This document shows, piece after piece, positions 36,406 through 45,311 of a stretch of 64,000 nucleotides of DNA; position 1 is the first letter of the stretch, and every line of letters starts with the position of its first letter. The notes beneath the pieces were generated by a model that did not search any database, had not been told where the DNA came from, and saw only the letters and a list, made by a program, of their open reading frames with translations. The DNA is from Chitinophaga solisilvae (lineage in GTDB: Bacteria > Bacteroidota > Bacteroidia > Chitinophagales > Chitinophagaceae): contig NZ_JAABOK010000007.1 of the NCBI RefSeq assembly GCF_009928525.1, positions 186,001 to 250,000 of the forward strand, read 5' to 3'. A program made the translations under genes and the position numbers.

Positions 36406-37044
36406 TCAGTGTCCCAGCGCTCCTAATTCAAACATTACCTTGTATAACAACACTACGCCGAAAATAATCATACTGGCGCCGGCAATACGGTTCAGCCATT
36501 CTACATTGGTGAGCGTAAGTTTATGCCGGATTTTATCGGATACAAATACCTTCAGGATATCGGCGGATAATACGAGGGTTAAACATACCGCATACATGAC
36601 AAAGCGATGCCCTACTGAAGTAGCACTGTTGGCCACACATACGCCGAGCCAGAAGATGATAACACCCGGGTTGAGGGTATTCATCAGGAATCCGGCCAGC
36701 CATATTTTCAGGTAATCATGTGTACGGAACATCTCCGGCTTTTCATCTCCGGTACTGATTCTCACCTTTTTGAAAAACAGTCCGTAGATACCCATGCCTA
36801 TCAGCAGGAAACCTCCAACTACTCCGATGGACCTTTTATATTCTTCCAGGCCGCTGATAAAAGAAGTAGCGAGGTTGCCGGTCATTACAAACATAATATC
36901 GCTGAAAGACACACCCAGCGCGAAGCTGATGCCTGCCTTAAAACCATTATTGATGCTGTACTTGATAATAGCGAATATTACCGGTCCAACAGATAATGAT
37001 AAAAATAATCCCAGTCCTAATCCTGCTACAATTGATGCTATCAT
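36406..37044 (-). CDS. LysE-family amino acid exporter
   Basis: 212 residues with about six hydrophobic helices: IVAGLGLGLFLSLSVGPVIFAII, ISFALGVSFSDIMFVMTG, IGVVGGFLLIGMGIYGLFF, IWLAGFLMNTLNPGVIIFWLG, FVMYAVCLTLVLSADIL and IAGASMIIFGVVLLYKV. The SVGPV and LNPGVIIFW motifs are the LysE signatures. It should export an amino acid or derivative across the inner membrane; the substrate is unknown. The GH3 gene lies 24 bases upstream and may be co-transcribed. Confidence 0.9.
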   Translation of the reverse strand: MIASIVAGLGLGLFLSLSVGPVIFAIIKYSINNGFKAGISFALGVSFSDIMFVMTGNLATSFISGLEEYKRSIGVVGGFLLIGMGIYGLFFKKVRISTGDEKPEMFRTHDYLKIWLAGFLMNTLNPGVIIFWLGVCVANSATSVGHRFVMYAVCLTLVLSADILKVFVSDKIRHKLTLTNVEWLNRIAGASMIIFGVVLLYKVMFELGALGH

Positions 37045-37068
37045 GCTTTAATATTCCGGGGACACGGG

Positions 37069-38613
37069 TTAGTCCTGATTTTTAACGGTTTTACCTGCCA
37101 GAAATTTTTCCCAGTCTTTCAGCTTTTCGCCTTTCATTACCCTGGGGAACTTGTTCATAGCGCCTTCCTTGCCTTTGCAGCGCAGGTAGTCAATGAACAT
37201 TTCATTCGGCAATATTTCTACAAACACTTCTTTCAGGGCAGATGTTCTTTCCACGGCATAGTCATCATTCACTTCCGCCAGTGTTTTATCGATGATGTCA
37301 CGCACCTGTGCAATATCCACACCGGCGTTGTCTGTACCGATATACCAGCGGTGAGCGAACAGGTTCTCATATGGGAAACCCGCCACGGTGAACTCTCTGA
37401 TGGTAATGCCCATCTTCTTCTGCACCGTGTCGATGGCCTTGTTCATGTTGTCGATGCTCATATGCTCACCCGCCAGACTGAGGAACTGTTTGGTACGGCC
37501 GGTAATCACAATTTCATGTTCCTTCACGGATGTGAACTTCACCACATCTCCGATGAGGTAACGCCATGCACCGGCACAGGTGGAGAGCATTACGGCATAC
37601 TCCACATCTTCCACCACCTCGTTGATCATGTAGGATTTCGGATTGGCTTTTACTTCTCCTTCGGCATCAAAATTATCTTCATTGAAAGGAATGAATTCAA
37701 AGAAGATGCCTGCGTTAAGTACCAGTTTGATACCTCTTACGCCCGGACGCGCCTGGAACCCGAACGAGCCTTCAGAAGCCATATAGGTTTCGATGAAGTT
37801 AACGGGCTTTCCGAGCAGCTTCTGGAAGCTGTCGCGGTACGGTTCAAAGGAAACCCCTCCGTGAATATAGATAGCCAGATTCGGCCATATTTCGTGGATA
37901 TTTTTTACGCCGTGGTATTTGATAATTTCTTCCAGCACAATCTGTACCCAGGCAGGTACGCCGCAGATAGTACCTACATCCCAGGTGCGGGCCTTACGTA
38001 CAATGAGCTTGATACGCTGCTCCCAGTTGGGTTTGCGGGAGATGTTACCACCGGGCTTGTAGAAACGGCGGAACCAGCGCGGAATATTCTTCGCCTGGAT
38101 ACCGCTCATATCACCTTCGTAATAATCCCCCTTCTCAAACAGGGAAGTGGTACCTCCCAGCATCAGAATACCTTTGGTAAAGGATTTCGGCGGTATATTG
38201 AAGTTGACCATGGAATACAGCTGCTTCACACCTACCTTCTTCACTGTTTTCAGCATGGCTTTGGTAACGGGTATATGCTTGCTGGCAGATTCCGAGGTAC
38301 CGGAACTCAGCGCAAAATATTTTATCTTCTCCGGCCAGCTCACATTCGCTTCCCCCTCCAGGCAACGATACCACCACTCCATATGCATCTTACTGTAGTT
38401 GTGCACAGGTATTTTATCGCGGTATTGCCCGATGAAATTGGAACTATCCAAAATCCCCTGGAAATCGTAATGACGACCAAACTCAGTATCCTTCGCTTTC
38501 TCCAGCAAACGGTGAAGCACCTGCAGCTGATATTGGCGCGGTGTACCTAACTTAAACGTGAACTTCTTCCTGATACGTAGTGATCTGGAAATCAGATTAC
38601 CTATGATGGGCAT
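37069..38613 (-). CDS. GH3 auxin-responsive promoter-family acyl-adenylating enzyme
   Basis: 514 residues. GH3 signatures: KYFALSSGTSESASKHIPVT (nucleotide site), IYIHGGVSFEPYRDSF, FIETYMASEGSFGFQ and GAWRYLIGDVVKFTS, ending with ITGRTKQFLSLAGEHMS. Plant GH3 enzymes adenylate jasmonate or auxin and join it to an amino acid; the bacterial substrate is not established. With the adjacent LysE exporter, making and exporting an acyl-amino acid is a testable guess. Confidence 0.9.
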   Translation of the reverse strand: MPIIGNLISRSLRIRKKFTFKLGTPRQYQLQVLHRLLEKAKDTEFGRHYDFQGILDSSNFIGQYRDKIPVHNYSKMHMEWWYRCLEGEANVSWPEKIKYFALSSGTSESASKHIPVTKAMLKTVKKVGVKQLYSMVNFNIPPKSFTKGILMLGGTTSLFEKGDYYEGDMSGIQAKNIPRWFRRFYKPGGNISRKPNWEQRIKLIVRKARTWDVGTICGVPAWVQIVLEEIIKYHGVKNIHEIWPNLAIYIHGGVSFEPYRDSFQKLLGKPVNFIETYMASEGSFGFQARPGVRGIKLVLNAGIFFEFIPFNEDNFDAEGEVKANPKSYMINEVVEDVEYAVMLSTCAGAWRYLIGDVVKFTSVKEHEIVITGRTKQFLSLAGEHMSIDNMNKAIDTVQKKMGITIREFTVAGFPYENLFAHRWYIGTDNAGVDIAQVRDIIDKTLAEVNDDYAVERTSALKEVFVEILPNEMFIDYLRCKGKEGAMNKFPRVMKGEKLKDWEKFLAGKTVKNQD

Positions 38614-38748
38614 TTACTTTCTCTCTCTTTAAATGAACTGCAAAAATAAGCGGAATATTGAATATAAATACGAATTCGGAATTATGCATTGCTGAATAGC
38701 AATTAATATATATTGAATACTGCAATATAACGTATGAAATTCAGGTCT

Positions 38749-38767
38749 GCAATTCGTAATTCGTAAC
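38749..38767. repeat. Single-arm remnant of the ACGAATT palindromes
   Basis: GCAATTCGTAATTCGTAAC matches the right arm of the elements at 1154-1200 and 18090-18152 but has no partner arm within the 166-base intergenic region. It is followed by TACCTTTG (38768-38775), which fits a -7 box but would place the transcript start at about the ATG of the next gene (leaderless). Confidence 0.5.
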
Positions 38768-38779
38768 TACCTTTGCGGC

Positions 38780-39568
38780 ATGTTAAAAACTACTTTACTC
38801 AAAGCTACTGAAGCCAGCGGAAAAATACTGCAACAATATTTCAACGGCGCCTTCGAGGTGAGCAGTAAAAGTACCGTCAACGACCTGGTAACGGAAGCTG
38901 ACAAGAAGTCTGAAGCCGCTATCATAGCAGTTATCAGGGAAACTTATCCAGATCATTTTATCCTCAGCGAAGAAGTGGGTGAAATAAAAACGGATTCAAA
39001 CATAAAATGGATTATTGACCCGATAGACGGCACCGTGAACTTTGCCAACGGCATCCCCCTCTGTTGCGTATCCATCGGGGTGGAACAGGATGGCGAAATG
39101 ATACTGGGAGCTGTTTACAACCCTTTTATGAATGAATTGTTTTTAGCTGAAAAAGGGAAAGGCGCTACCCTCAATGGTAAGCCCATACAGGTTTCCCGCA
39201 AGGAAACCGTTGGTACCTCCTGCCTTGTCACCGGTTTCCCCTACAAATGGGAACACCGTGCCAACGACCCCATGGAAGTACTGCAGTACGTGCTGAGAGA
39301 AGGCATCCCCGTACGCCGCCTCGGCTCCGCTGCCATAGACCTCTGCTGGGTAGCCTGCGGCCGCTTCGACGGCTTCTGGGAACATCACCTCCAGGCATGG
39401 GACTCTGCCGCAGGATTCCTCATCGTGGAAGAAGCCGGCGGAAAAGTCACCGACTTCTCCGGCAACCGCTACTCCCCCTACCAAAAGGAAATACTGGCCA
39501 CCAACGGCCATATTCATAGTGCATTACAGGACCTCGTTAACGGTAAAACAGATGGAAGAAAGAACTGA
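38780..39568 (+). CDS. Inositol monophosphatase-family phosphatase
   Basis: 262 residues. Metal-binding motifs are complete: SEEVGE (about 63-68), DPIDGTVNF with Asp80 and Asp83, and WDSAAGFLIVEEAGG near residue 210. The family dephosphorylates inositol phosphate, histidinol phosphate, PAP or NADP(H); the present sequence does not decide. The end overlaps the start of thiL by 17 bases. Confidence 0.92.
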   Translation: MLKTTLLKATEASGKILQQYFNGAFEVSSKSTVNDLVTEADKKSEAAIIAVIRETYPDHFILSEEVGEIKTDSNIKWIIDPIDGTVNFANGIPLCCVSIGVEQDGEMILGAVYNPFMNELFLAEKGKGATLNGKPIQVSRKETVGTSCLVTGFPYKWEHRANDPMEVLQYVLREGIPVRRLGSAAIDLCWVACGRFDGFWEHHLQAWDSAAGFLIVEEAGGKVTDFSGNRYSPYQKEILATNGHIHSALQDLVNGKTDGRKN

Positions 39569-40586
39569 AATAAGTGACCTGGGAGAATTCGGATTAATCG
39601 ACTACCTCACCAGAAATATTGAAATACAGAATGCCAGCACCGTACTCGGCGTTGGCGACGATGCCGCTGTTATCGATCACTTCGGCAAACAGACGGTCAT
39701 CAGCACTGATATGCTCGTGGAAGGCATCCACTTCGATCTGATGTATACCCCCCTGAAACATCTCGGCTATAAATCAGTAGTGGTAAACCTTTCAGACATA
39801 TACGCCATGAATGCCACGCCCACACAGATCACCGTGAGCATAGCCTTCTCCAATAAAGTATCGCTCGAAGCCCTCAACGAATTCTATGAAGGCGTATACG
39901 CTGCCTGCGAAAAATACGGCGTAGACCTCATCGGCGGCGATACCAGCAACTCCCAGAAAGGCTTCATCATCAGCGTAACTGCTATCGGCGAAGTAACGCC
40001 CGACCAGTTCGTGAAAAGATCTACCGCCCAGAAAGGCGACCTGCTCTGCGTTACCGGCGACCTCGGCGCCGCTTACCTCGGCCTTACCCTCCTGGAAAGA
40101 GAAAAGAAAATATTCCTGGAAAATCCCGACGTTAAACCCGACCTGGAAGACCAGACCTATATTATAGGCAGACAACTGAAACCCGAAGCCCGCAAGGATA
40201 TTATCGACTTCCTCCAGGAAAACGAAATTATCCCCACCGCTATGATGGACGTCAGCGACGGACTCAGCTCTGAAATATTACACATCGCCAAACAGAGTAA
40301 CCTCGGCGTTGTACTGTATGAAGACAAAATTCCCATCGCTCAGGAAAGCAGGGAAATGGCGCTGAAATTCAGCCTCGACCCTACTGCCTGCGCACTCAGC
40401 GGCGGAGAAGACTATGAACTGCTCTTCACCATGAAACAACAGGACTACGATAAAATAGTACTCAACGAACAAATCAGCGCCATCGGCTACATGACCGACA
40501 TCTCCGAAGGCGCCCACATCCACACTAAGGGCGGCAATAAGTTCAAGCTCGTAGCACAGGGATGGAATGCGTTCCGCCAGGAATAA
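39552..40586 (+). CDS. thiL: Thiamine-monophosphate kinase
   Basis: 344 residues from the ATG at 39552, chosen because the family begins close to ISDLGEFGLIDYL; an ATG 33 bases upstream lies deeper in the phosphatase gene. Motifs: VLGVGDDAAVI, STDMLVEGIHFD, VVVNLSDIYAMNATP, DLIGGDTSNS and MMDVSDGLSSEI. It phosphorylates thiamine monophosphate to the active diphosphate, which the nearby KorB-type enzyme requires. Overlap with the upstream gene indicates coupled translation. Confidence 0.95.
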   Translation: MEERTEISDLGEFGLIDYLTRNIEIQNASTVLGVGDDAAVIDHFGKQTVISTDMLVEGIHFDLMYTPLKHLGYKSVVVNLSDIYAMNATPTQITVSIAFSNKVSLEALNEFYEGVYAACEKYGVDLIGGDTSNSQKGFIISVTAIGEVTPDQFVKRSTAQKGDLLCVTGDLGAAYLGLTLLEREKKIFLENPDVKPDLEDQTYIIGRQLKPEARKDIIDFLQENEIIPTAMMDVSDGLSSEILHIAKQSNLGVVLYEDKIPIAQESREMALKFSLDPTACALSGGEDYELLFTMKQQDYDKIVLNEQISAIGYMTDISEGAHIHTKGGNKFKLVAQGWNAFRQE

Positions 40587-40591
40587 CAGCT

Positions 40592-40700
40592 ATTTGATTA
40601 TTTGGTTATTTGAGATTTTATATCAAAAAAAGATGCCCTCCGGACTTACCAGAGGGCATCTTTTTTTGATATAAAATCTCAAATAACCAAATAATCAAAT
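40592..40700. repeat. Perfect 49-bp palindrome with built-in bidirectional terminator
   Basis: Arms 40592-40640 and 40652-40700 are exact inverted copies around an 11-nt loop CGGACTTACCA. Outer units are GTTATTTG/AGATTT; the inner part is a terminator (GATGCCCTC stem, flanked by A7 and T7). The right arm covers the stop codon of the GT39 gene. Confidence 0.97.
40614..40678. terminator. Bidirectional terminator between thiL and the GT39 gene
   Basis: The inner stem of the palindrome: a GC-rich GATGCCCTC/GAGGGCATC top with A-run and T-run below. The loop is the exact reverse complement of the loop at 35593-35603. Confidence 0.9.
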
Positions 40701-42371
40701 GACCGTTACCTTGATGGCAGGGCTGTTATGCGTTGGTGGCAGGTCGCCAGCGAATACTGAAAACTTCAGGATATATTCTCCCGGTTTATCGGGCATGACT
40801 ACCGGCAGATTGATTAACCGGCGCAACACGGCTCTCTCGAGTGTCATGGTGGATTTTACCGGGGGCAGATCTTCGTCCTTGGTATTGAAGCCGTAACCCA
40901 GTACCGCTTCATTGCTGCGATCGATAGGAATAGGTTGCATGTAACCATTATGCGGTTGCAGAATGATGTTTACCGTTTCGCCACGACGCGCCCTGAGACT
41001 GGTCATGGCCGGTTTCAGCTGTATCAGCGAATAGGAATAATAATTCGGGGTAATCAGGTAATCCCAGGTACCATAGAGCGTTTTCAGGCTATCCGTAACA
41101 GGAATGCCTTCTCCCGGATCAAATACCACCATGGCAGGTTTACCCCATAACTGTGTTTCTGTATTCCAGAAATTATATTGGCTGCGGCGGGAATAGCGGC
41201 TGTTAAGGCTGTAAGACAGCTGTCCGGTGTAGAACATGTATTTGGATGGCAGCTGATAGCTGCTGATGAATACCACCGGCCTGCCCTGCGCACGGGCCGC
41301 CACCTGCGAAGTCCATTCCCTGTTGTGATGTATCTCCGGACGTATTTCCACTCCCGGCATAAAATCCCACACCATGTAAACACGCGCCACCAGCACCAGC
41401 AGCAGCGTGGCCGGCAGGGTGTATAACAGCCACTTTCTGGACCAGCCTTTCCTGACAATGGCCTGATGCGCGAGTATCACTACCGGCGTAAATACCATCA
41501 CCGTCCAGTTAGCCTCTACCCTTCCTTTGAAGGTACTGAGCAGGAAAAACGCCAGTACACCGATCAGACTGAATTTCAGGGCGCGCTCAAAAGTGTTTTG
41601 TATCGGGCAGCGGAAGGCATAATATAAAATGAGCCAGCCCATCAGCGGACCAAAAAGCAGCAGTTGCCCGCCCAGGTATTCCAGCGTATAGGAAATATCA
41701 TAGGAAGATGCATTCCTTTCAACCAGATGGTACTGAAGCGAAGGGAAGCCATGAGCGTATTGCCAGTAAATATGCGGGAAGAAGAGAACGGTAGTGATGA
41801 TGCAGGCCAGGTAGAACTTGAATACGCGAAGTAAATTCAGGTTGGATATGACCGTGAAGAATACCAGCAATACACCGTGATATTTACTGTAAAACATCAG
41901 CGCCATGGAAACTCCCAGCAGCAGGGTATTACGCCAGTTCTGTTTTGCAATAAACAGGCGGTATGCCCAGAAGTACAAGGCGGCAAAAAATATGAGTGGT
42001 ACATCAGGAACAGCCAGCATGCCTCCTATCTGCATAGCGCCCAGGGCGCCCATAATCAGGTAAAAGAGCTGATTATCCTTTGAGGCAATGAGTTTGGCTG
42101 TCAGCCATAATGTGACGGTATTAAGCGTTACCACCAGCAGGCGTACCCCCAGCTCATTATGAAAGAGGGCGTACCCGATCTTTATCAGCAGGGCAATCAT
42201 GGGCGGATGATCAAAGTATCCCCAGTCCAGATGACGGGAATACACCCAGTAATAGGCTTCATCATCCCACAGTTCCGAAAAGCAGGCCTGTAATAATCCC
42301 AGCAGCAGCCAGCCTAACAGGAACAGATTCTTGTACTGACGTCTCGTTAAAAATCGCGATATGGCATCCAT
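40695..42371 (-). CDS. GT39/ArnT-like membrane glycosyltransferase
   Basis: 558 residues with about ten to twelve hydrophobic helices. The N-terminal periplasmic loop carries the acidic motif LWDDEAYYWVYSRHLDWGYFDHPPM used by polyprenyl-phosphate-dependent enzymes, then TAKLIASKD and FYSKYHGVLLVFF. A soluble C-terminal part (about 370-558) lies outside the membrane. It transfers a sugar from a lipid carrier to an envelope acceptor, unknown here. Confidence 0.9.
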   Translation of the reverse strand: MDAISRFLTRRQYKNLFLLGWLLLGLLQACFSELWDDEAYYWVYSRHLDWGYFDHPPMIALLIKIGYALFHNELGVRLLVVTLNTVTLWLTAKLIASKDNQLFYLIMGALGAMQIGGMLAVPDVPLIFFAALYFWAYRLFIAKQNWRNTLLLGVSMALMFYSKYHGVLLVFFTVISNLNLLRVFKFYLACIITTVLFFPHIYWQYAHGFPSLQYHLVERNASSYDISYTLEYLGGQLLLFGPLMGWLILYYAFRCPIQNTFERALKFSLIGVLAFFLLSTFKGRVEANWTVMVFTPVVILAHQAIVRKGWSRKWLLYTLPATLLLVLVARVYMVWDFMPGVEIRPEIHHNREWTSQVAARAQGRPVVFISSYQLPSKYMFYTGQLSYSLNSRYSRRSQYNFWNTETQLWGKPAMVVFDPGEGIPVTDSLKTLYGTWDYLITPNYYSYSLIQLKPAMTSLRARRGETVNIILQPHNGYMQPIPIDRSNEAVLGYGFNTKDEDLPPVKSTMTLERAVLRRLINLPVVMPDKPGEYILKFSVFAGDLPPTHNSPAIKVTVI

Positions 42372-42412
42372 GCAACTATACTATAATGATTTATCCTGCG
42401 AAGATACTGGTA

Positions 42413-43510
42413 TTAACAGTAAACTGACATTTTCCAGTGATCCCGCAGTACTATAAAAGCGGCTTTGAAACCGGGTTCAATGCGTCCCAGGCTGCTGTCG
42501 AGCCGCATGGCGCGCGCAGGATAGAGCGAAGCCATTTTCAACGCTACATGCAGGTGAATACCCGCTTTTTCCGTGCAGTTGTGTACTGCCTGCAGCATGG
42601 TAAGTCTGGAGCCGGACAGCACACCGCTGGCGCCTACAAAACGGTCTTTCTCCTTAATATAGATGTAATCGCCTTCCAGGTTCTCTTCTATCGCATCCGT
42701 GATGAGGAACAGGCGTCCGTCCATTATTTTATGACTGATGCTGACAGCTGCAAAGTCCACATGAATGCCATCTGCTACGATGCTCGCAAAAACGCCTGGG
42801 TGGTTATAAATGGCTCCTACCAGGCCCGGAGCCCGGCTTTCCAGCGGCGACATGGCATTGAACAGGTGTGTGGCGTGACGGATACCATTTTCAAACGACG
42901 TATAGGCCTGAGCGTAGGTAGCGTTGCTATGCCCGGCAAATACGGTGATGCCTGCCTCCTGTAGTTGCTTTACCAGCGCAGGGTCGCAGCATTCAGGCGC
43001 CAGCGTGATGATTTTCACTACATCTTTTCCGTTAGCCAGTATCCAGTCAATATCTTCCTGGGTAGGCGTACGGATATATTTGGGGAGATGTGCTCCTTTC
43101 TTTGCAGGGTTGATAAACGGTCCTTCCAGATGCAGGCCCAGCACACCTTTGCGGCCTTCCTGCCAGTAGGCTCTTACTGCCTCCATAGCTGCGAGCATTA
43201 TTTCCGGGGAGTGGGTGGCTACCGTAGGCATAATATGCGCCGCACCTCCGGCCCTGCTGTATTCATAGGTGGCCGCCAGCGCCTTTACAGAAGGATACAG
43301 CGAAAATACCTCGCCATTACCGCCATATATCTGCAGGTCAATAAAGGCAGGCGCCAGGAAACCGCCTTCCAGGTCTATCTGCTCATCAGTATCCTTTACT
43401 TCCGATTGCGGTATTACGGCAGTAATCATATCGTTCTCCGTAACAACCGCATAATCATTAAGTATTCTGTCCCCGGTGAATATCAGGGCGTTGACATACG
43501 TAACAGACAT
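42413..43510 (-). CDS. nagA: N-acetylglucosamine-6-phosphate deacetylase
   Basis: 365 residues. Metal and substrate motifs: LHLEGPFINPAKKGAH, VFAGHSNATY, HATHLFNAMSPLESRAPG and ITDAI, plus the N-terminal GGFLAPAFIDLQIYGGNG. It converts GlcNAc-6-phosphate to GlcN-6-phosphate in amino sugar use and wall recycling. The VOC and nitrilase-family genes follow upstream with 14- and 6-base gaps, so the three may be one operon. Confidence 0.93.
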   Translation of the reverse strand: MSVTYVNALIFTGDRILNDYAVVTENDMITAVIPQSEVKDTDEQIDLEGGFLAPAFIDLQIYGGNGEVFSLYPSVKALAATYEYSRAGGAAHIMPTVATHSPEIMLAAMEAVRAYWQEGRKGVLGLHLEGPFINPAKKGAHLPKYIRTPTQEDIDWILANGKDVVKIITLAPECCDPALVKQLQEAGITVFAGHSNATYAQAYTSFENGIRHATHLFNAMSPLESRAPGLVGAIYNHPGVFASIVADGIHVDFAAVSISHKIMDGRLFLITDAIEENLEGDYIYIKEKDRFVGASGVLSGSRLTMLQAVHNCTEKAGIHLHVALKMASLYPARAMRLDSSLGRIEPGFKAAFIVLRDHWKMSVYC

Positions 43511-43524
43511 AACGGTGAATATTT

Positions 43525-43920
43525 TTATGGGTGAATCTCGTAAAGTTCCAGCGGCAGGCCGTCAGGGTCGGTAAAAAAGGTAAAGCGTTGTCCGGTGTGC
43601 GGGTCCACACGTACCGGCTCTGTTACCACGCCTTTGGCAGCCAGTGTTTTCACGGCAGCCGCTATATCATTCACGGCAAATGCAAGGTGCCGCAGGCCGC
43701 AGGCTTCCGGTCTGCTCACGCGTGGCGGCGGTTCCGGAAAGGAAAACAATTCAATCACATACTGGTCCCCCAGCGCCAGGTCCAGCTTCCAGGAGTCCCG
43801 CTCTGCACGGTATACTTCCCTGATGACCTGCAGGCCCAGCATATCGGTATAAAATGTTTTACTACGCTGATAGTCAGAACAAATGATAGCGATATGGTGA
43901 ATGGCCTGCAGTAACATCAT
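43525..43920 (-). CDS. VOC-superfamily (glyoxalase-like) metalloprotein
   Basis: 131 residues in two beta-alpha-beta-beta-beta halves. Metal-ligand positions are IHHIAIICSDY (His), YVIELFSFPEP (Glu), GLRHLAFAVND (His) and LPLELYEIHP (Glu). The closest pattern I recognise is E. coli YaeR/GloA2. Lactoylglutathione lyase activity itself is not certain. The gene overlaps none and sits between nagA and the nitrilase-family gene. Confidence 0.87.
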   Translation of the reverse strand: MMLLQAIHHIAIICSDYQRSKTFYTDMLGLQVIREVYRAERDSWKLDLALGDQYVIELFSFPEPPPRVSRPEACGLRHLAFAVNDIAAAVKTLAAKGVVTEPVRVDPHTGQRFTFFTDPDGLPLELYEIHP

Positions 43921-43926
43921 GGTAAA

Positions 43927-44736
43927 TTAAACTAGTTCATTGCTGAGAAAGGTGAAAGTGTCGGCATCTTTCAGGAAAGGCAGGTTTTTTCTGACTTCTT
44001 CCAGACGCTCACGTTGAAGGGTATACGTAAAGATATCCTCATCGTGGGATTTGCGGTAGATGATTTCTCCCATAGGATCAATCAGACTGGTTTCTCCGCT
44101 GTGGTAAATTTCATTGCCGTCATTGCCTACGCGGTTCACCCCGATGGCATAGCATTGGTTTTCAATAGCGCGGGCATGCAGCAGTGTATTCCACGCCGTG
44201 TTTCTTCTTTCCGGCCAGTTGGCTACATATACCAGCACATCATAAGCCGGCGCACCGGTTTCAGGCTGAATGGTATTACGTGCCCATACCGGGAAACGCA
44301 TATCATAGCAAACGTTCAGATTGATTTTCCAGCCTTTCACCTGCGCGATGAGGCGCTTGTTGCCTGGCTGATAATGCTCATGCTCCCCTGCATAGCCAAA
44401 CAGGTGGCGTTTATCATAGGTACCATAGGTGCCGTTGGGCAGCATCCAGATGAGGCGGTTCACATAATGGCCGTTATCTTCAATAGCCAGGCTGCCGCAG
44501 ATAATGATATTTTTCTCTGCCGCTTTCTTCTTCATCCACTGAACAGCGCTGCCATCCATTGTTTCAGCTATGCGTTCCGGCTTCATGCTGAAACCTGTGC
44601 TGAACATTTCCGGTAAAAAAACAACTTCTGTCCGCTCCTGTATGCTGTTGATTTTCTCATCAAACATCTGCAGGTTGGCAGCTATATCTTCCCAGTGCAA
44701 CCGGGTTTGTATCAAGGTTATCTTTAAGTCTGACAT
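43927..44736 (-). CDS. Carbon-nitrogen hydrolase, omega-amidase (YafV/Nit2) type
   Basis: 269 residues. The nitrilase triad is visible: Glu in VVFLPEMFSTGFS, Lys in GTYDKRHLFGYAGE and Cys in INLNVCYDMRFPVWARN. The sequence near the Cys and the FYAGE-type loop match omega-amidases that deaminate 2-oxoglutaramate or 2-oxosuccinamate. Cytosolic, no signal peptide. Confidence 0.9.
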   Translation of the reverse strand: MSDLKITLIQTRLHWEDIAANLQMFDEKINSIQERTEVVFLPEMFSTGFSMKPERIAETMDGSAVQWMKKKAAEKNIIICGSLAIEDNGHYVNRLIWMLPNGTYGTYDKRHLFGYAGEHEHYQPGNKRLIAQVKGWKINLNVCYDMRFPVWARNTIQPETGAPAYDVLVYVANWPERRNTAWNTLLHARAIENQCYAIGVNRVGNDGNEIYHSGETSLIDPMGEIIYRKSHDEDIFTYTLQRERLEEVRKNLPFLKDADTFTFLSNELV

Positions 44737-44801
44737 TGTCGGGTGATTATCTTACAAAAGTACAGTCTGACTAATTAGAAACTTTTCAAATTATACCGTC
44801 T

Positions 44802-45263
44802 TCAGCCCTCATTATTTGCAATTTCTTCAAGAGCCTCCTGGATCAGGGCGGATTCAAATCCTTTCTGCAGGAGGTATTGCATGGTTTTATACTTTCGCTT
44901 CATGGCCGGTTCGCCGGTAAGACTGTTATATTTTTTCTGTGTTGTTTTTACGATCACGGCAAAATAGTCGTCTTCATCAATCTCTGCCAGGCCTTTTCTG
45001 ATGCAGTAGTCAGACACCTGTTTCTGTTTCAGTTCTGCCCTGATCTTTTGCCGGCCCCACTGTTTCATCCGGAACTTGCCGCCTGCAAAGGCTTTGGCAT
45101 ATCTTTCCTCGTTGAGAAAATTTTCTGCTATCAGGAAGGCGATGGCTTCATCTACTTCTTCACCGCGCAGGCCCAGGTCCAGGCATTTGTATTTCACTTC
45201 CTGATGGCAGCGTTCCTGATAGGCGCAGTAGCGGGTCAGCGCCTCCGTAGTAGCTTTCAGCAT
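44802..45263 (-). CDS. recX: Regulatory protein RecX
   Basis: 153 residues with three-helix repeats typical of RecX: ALTRYCAYQERCHQEV, VDEAIAFLIAENFLNEERYAKAFAGGKFRMKQWGRQKI and KRKYKTMQYLLQKGFESALIQEALE. RecX modulates RecA filaments. RecA is not in the window. It lies downstream of uvrD by 48 bases with a small hairpin between. Confidence 0.92.
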   Translation of the reverse strand: MLKATTEALTRYCAYQERCHQEVKYKCLDLGLRGEEVDEAIAFLIAENFLNEERYAKAFAGGKFRMKQWGRQKIRAELKQKQVSDYCIRKGLAEIDEDDYFAVIVKTTQKKYNSLTGEPAMKRKYKTMQYLLQKGFESALIQEALEEIANNEG

Positions 45264-45279
45264 GTCGTCCTTTTTCGGC

Positions 45280-45303
45280 GCACCGCAGGGGTGACTGCGG
45301 TGC
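45280..45303 (-). other. Hairpin between uvrD and recX
   Basis: GCACCGCA/TGCGGTGC, an 8-bp GC-rich stem with an 8-nt loop, but no T-run follows on the minus strand. It may attenuate or protect the mRNA end rather than terminate fully. Confidence 0.4.
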
Positions 45304-45311
45304 AGCCTTTC

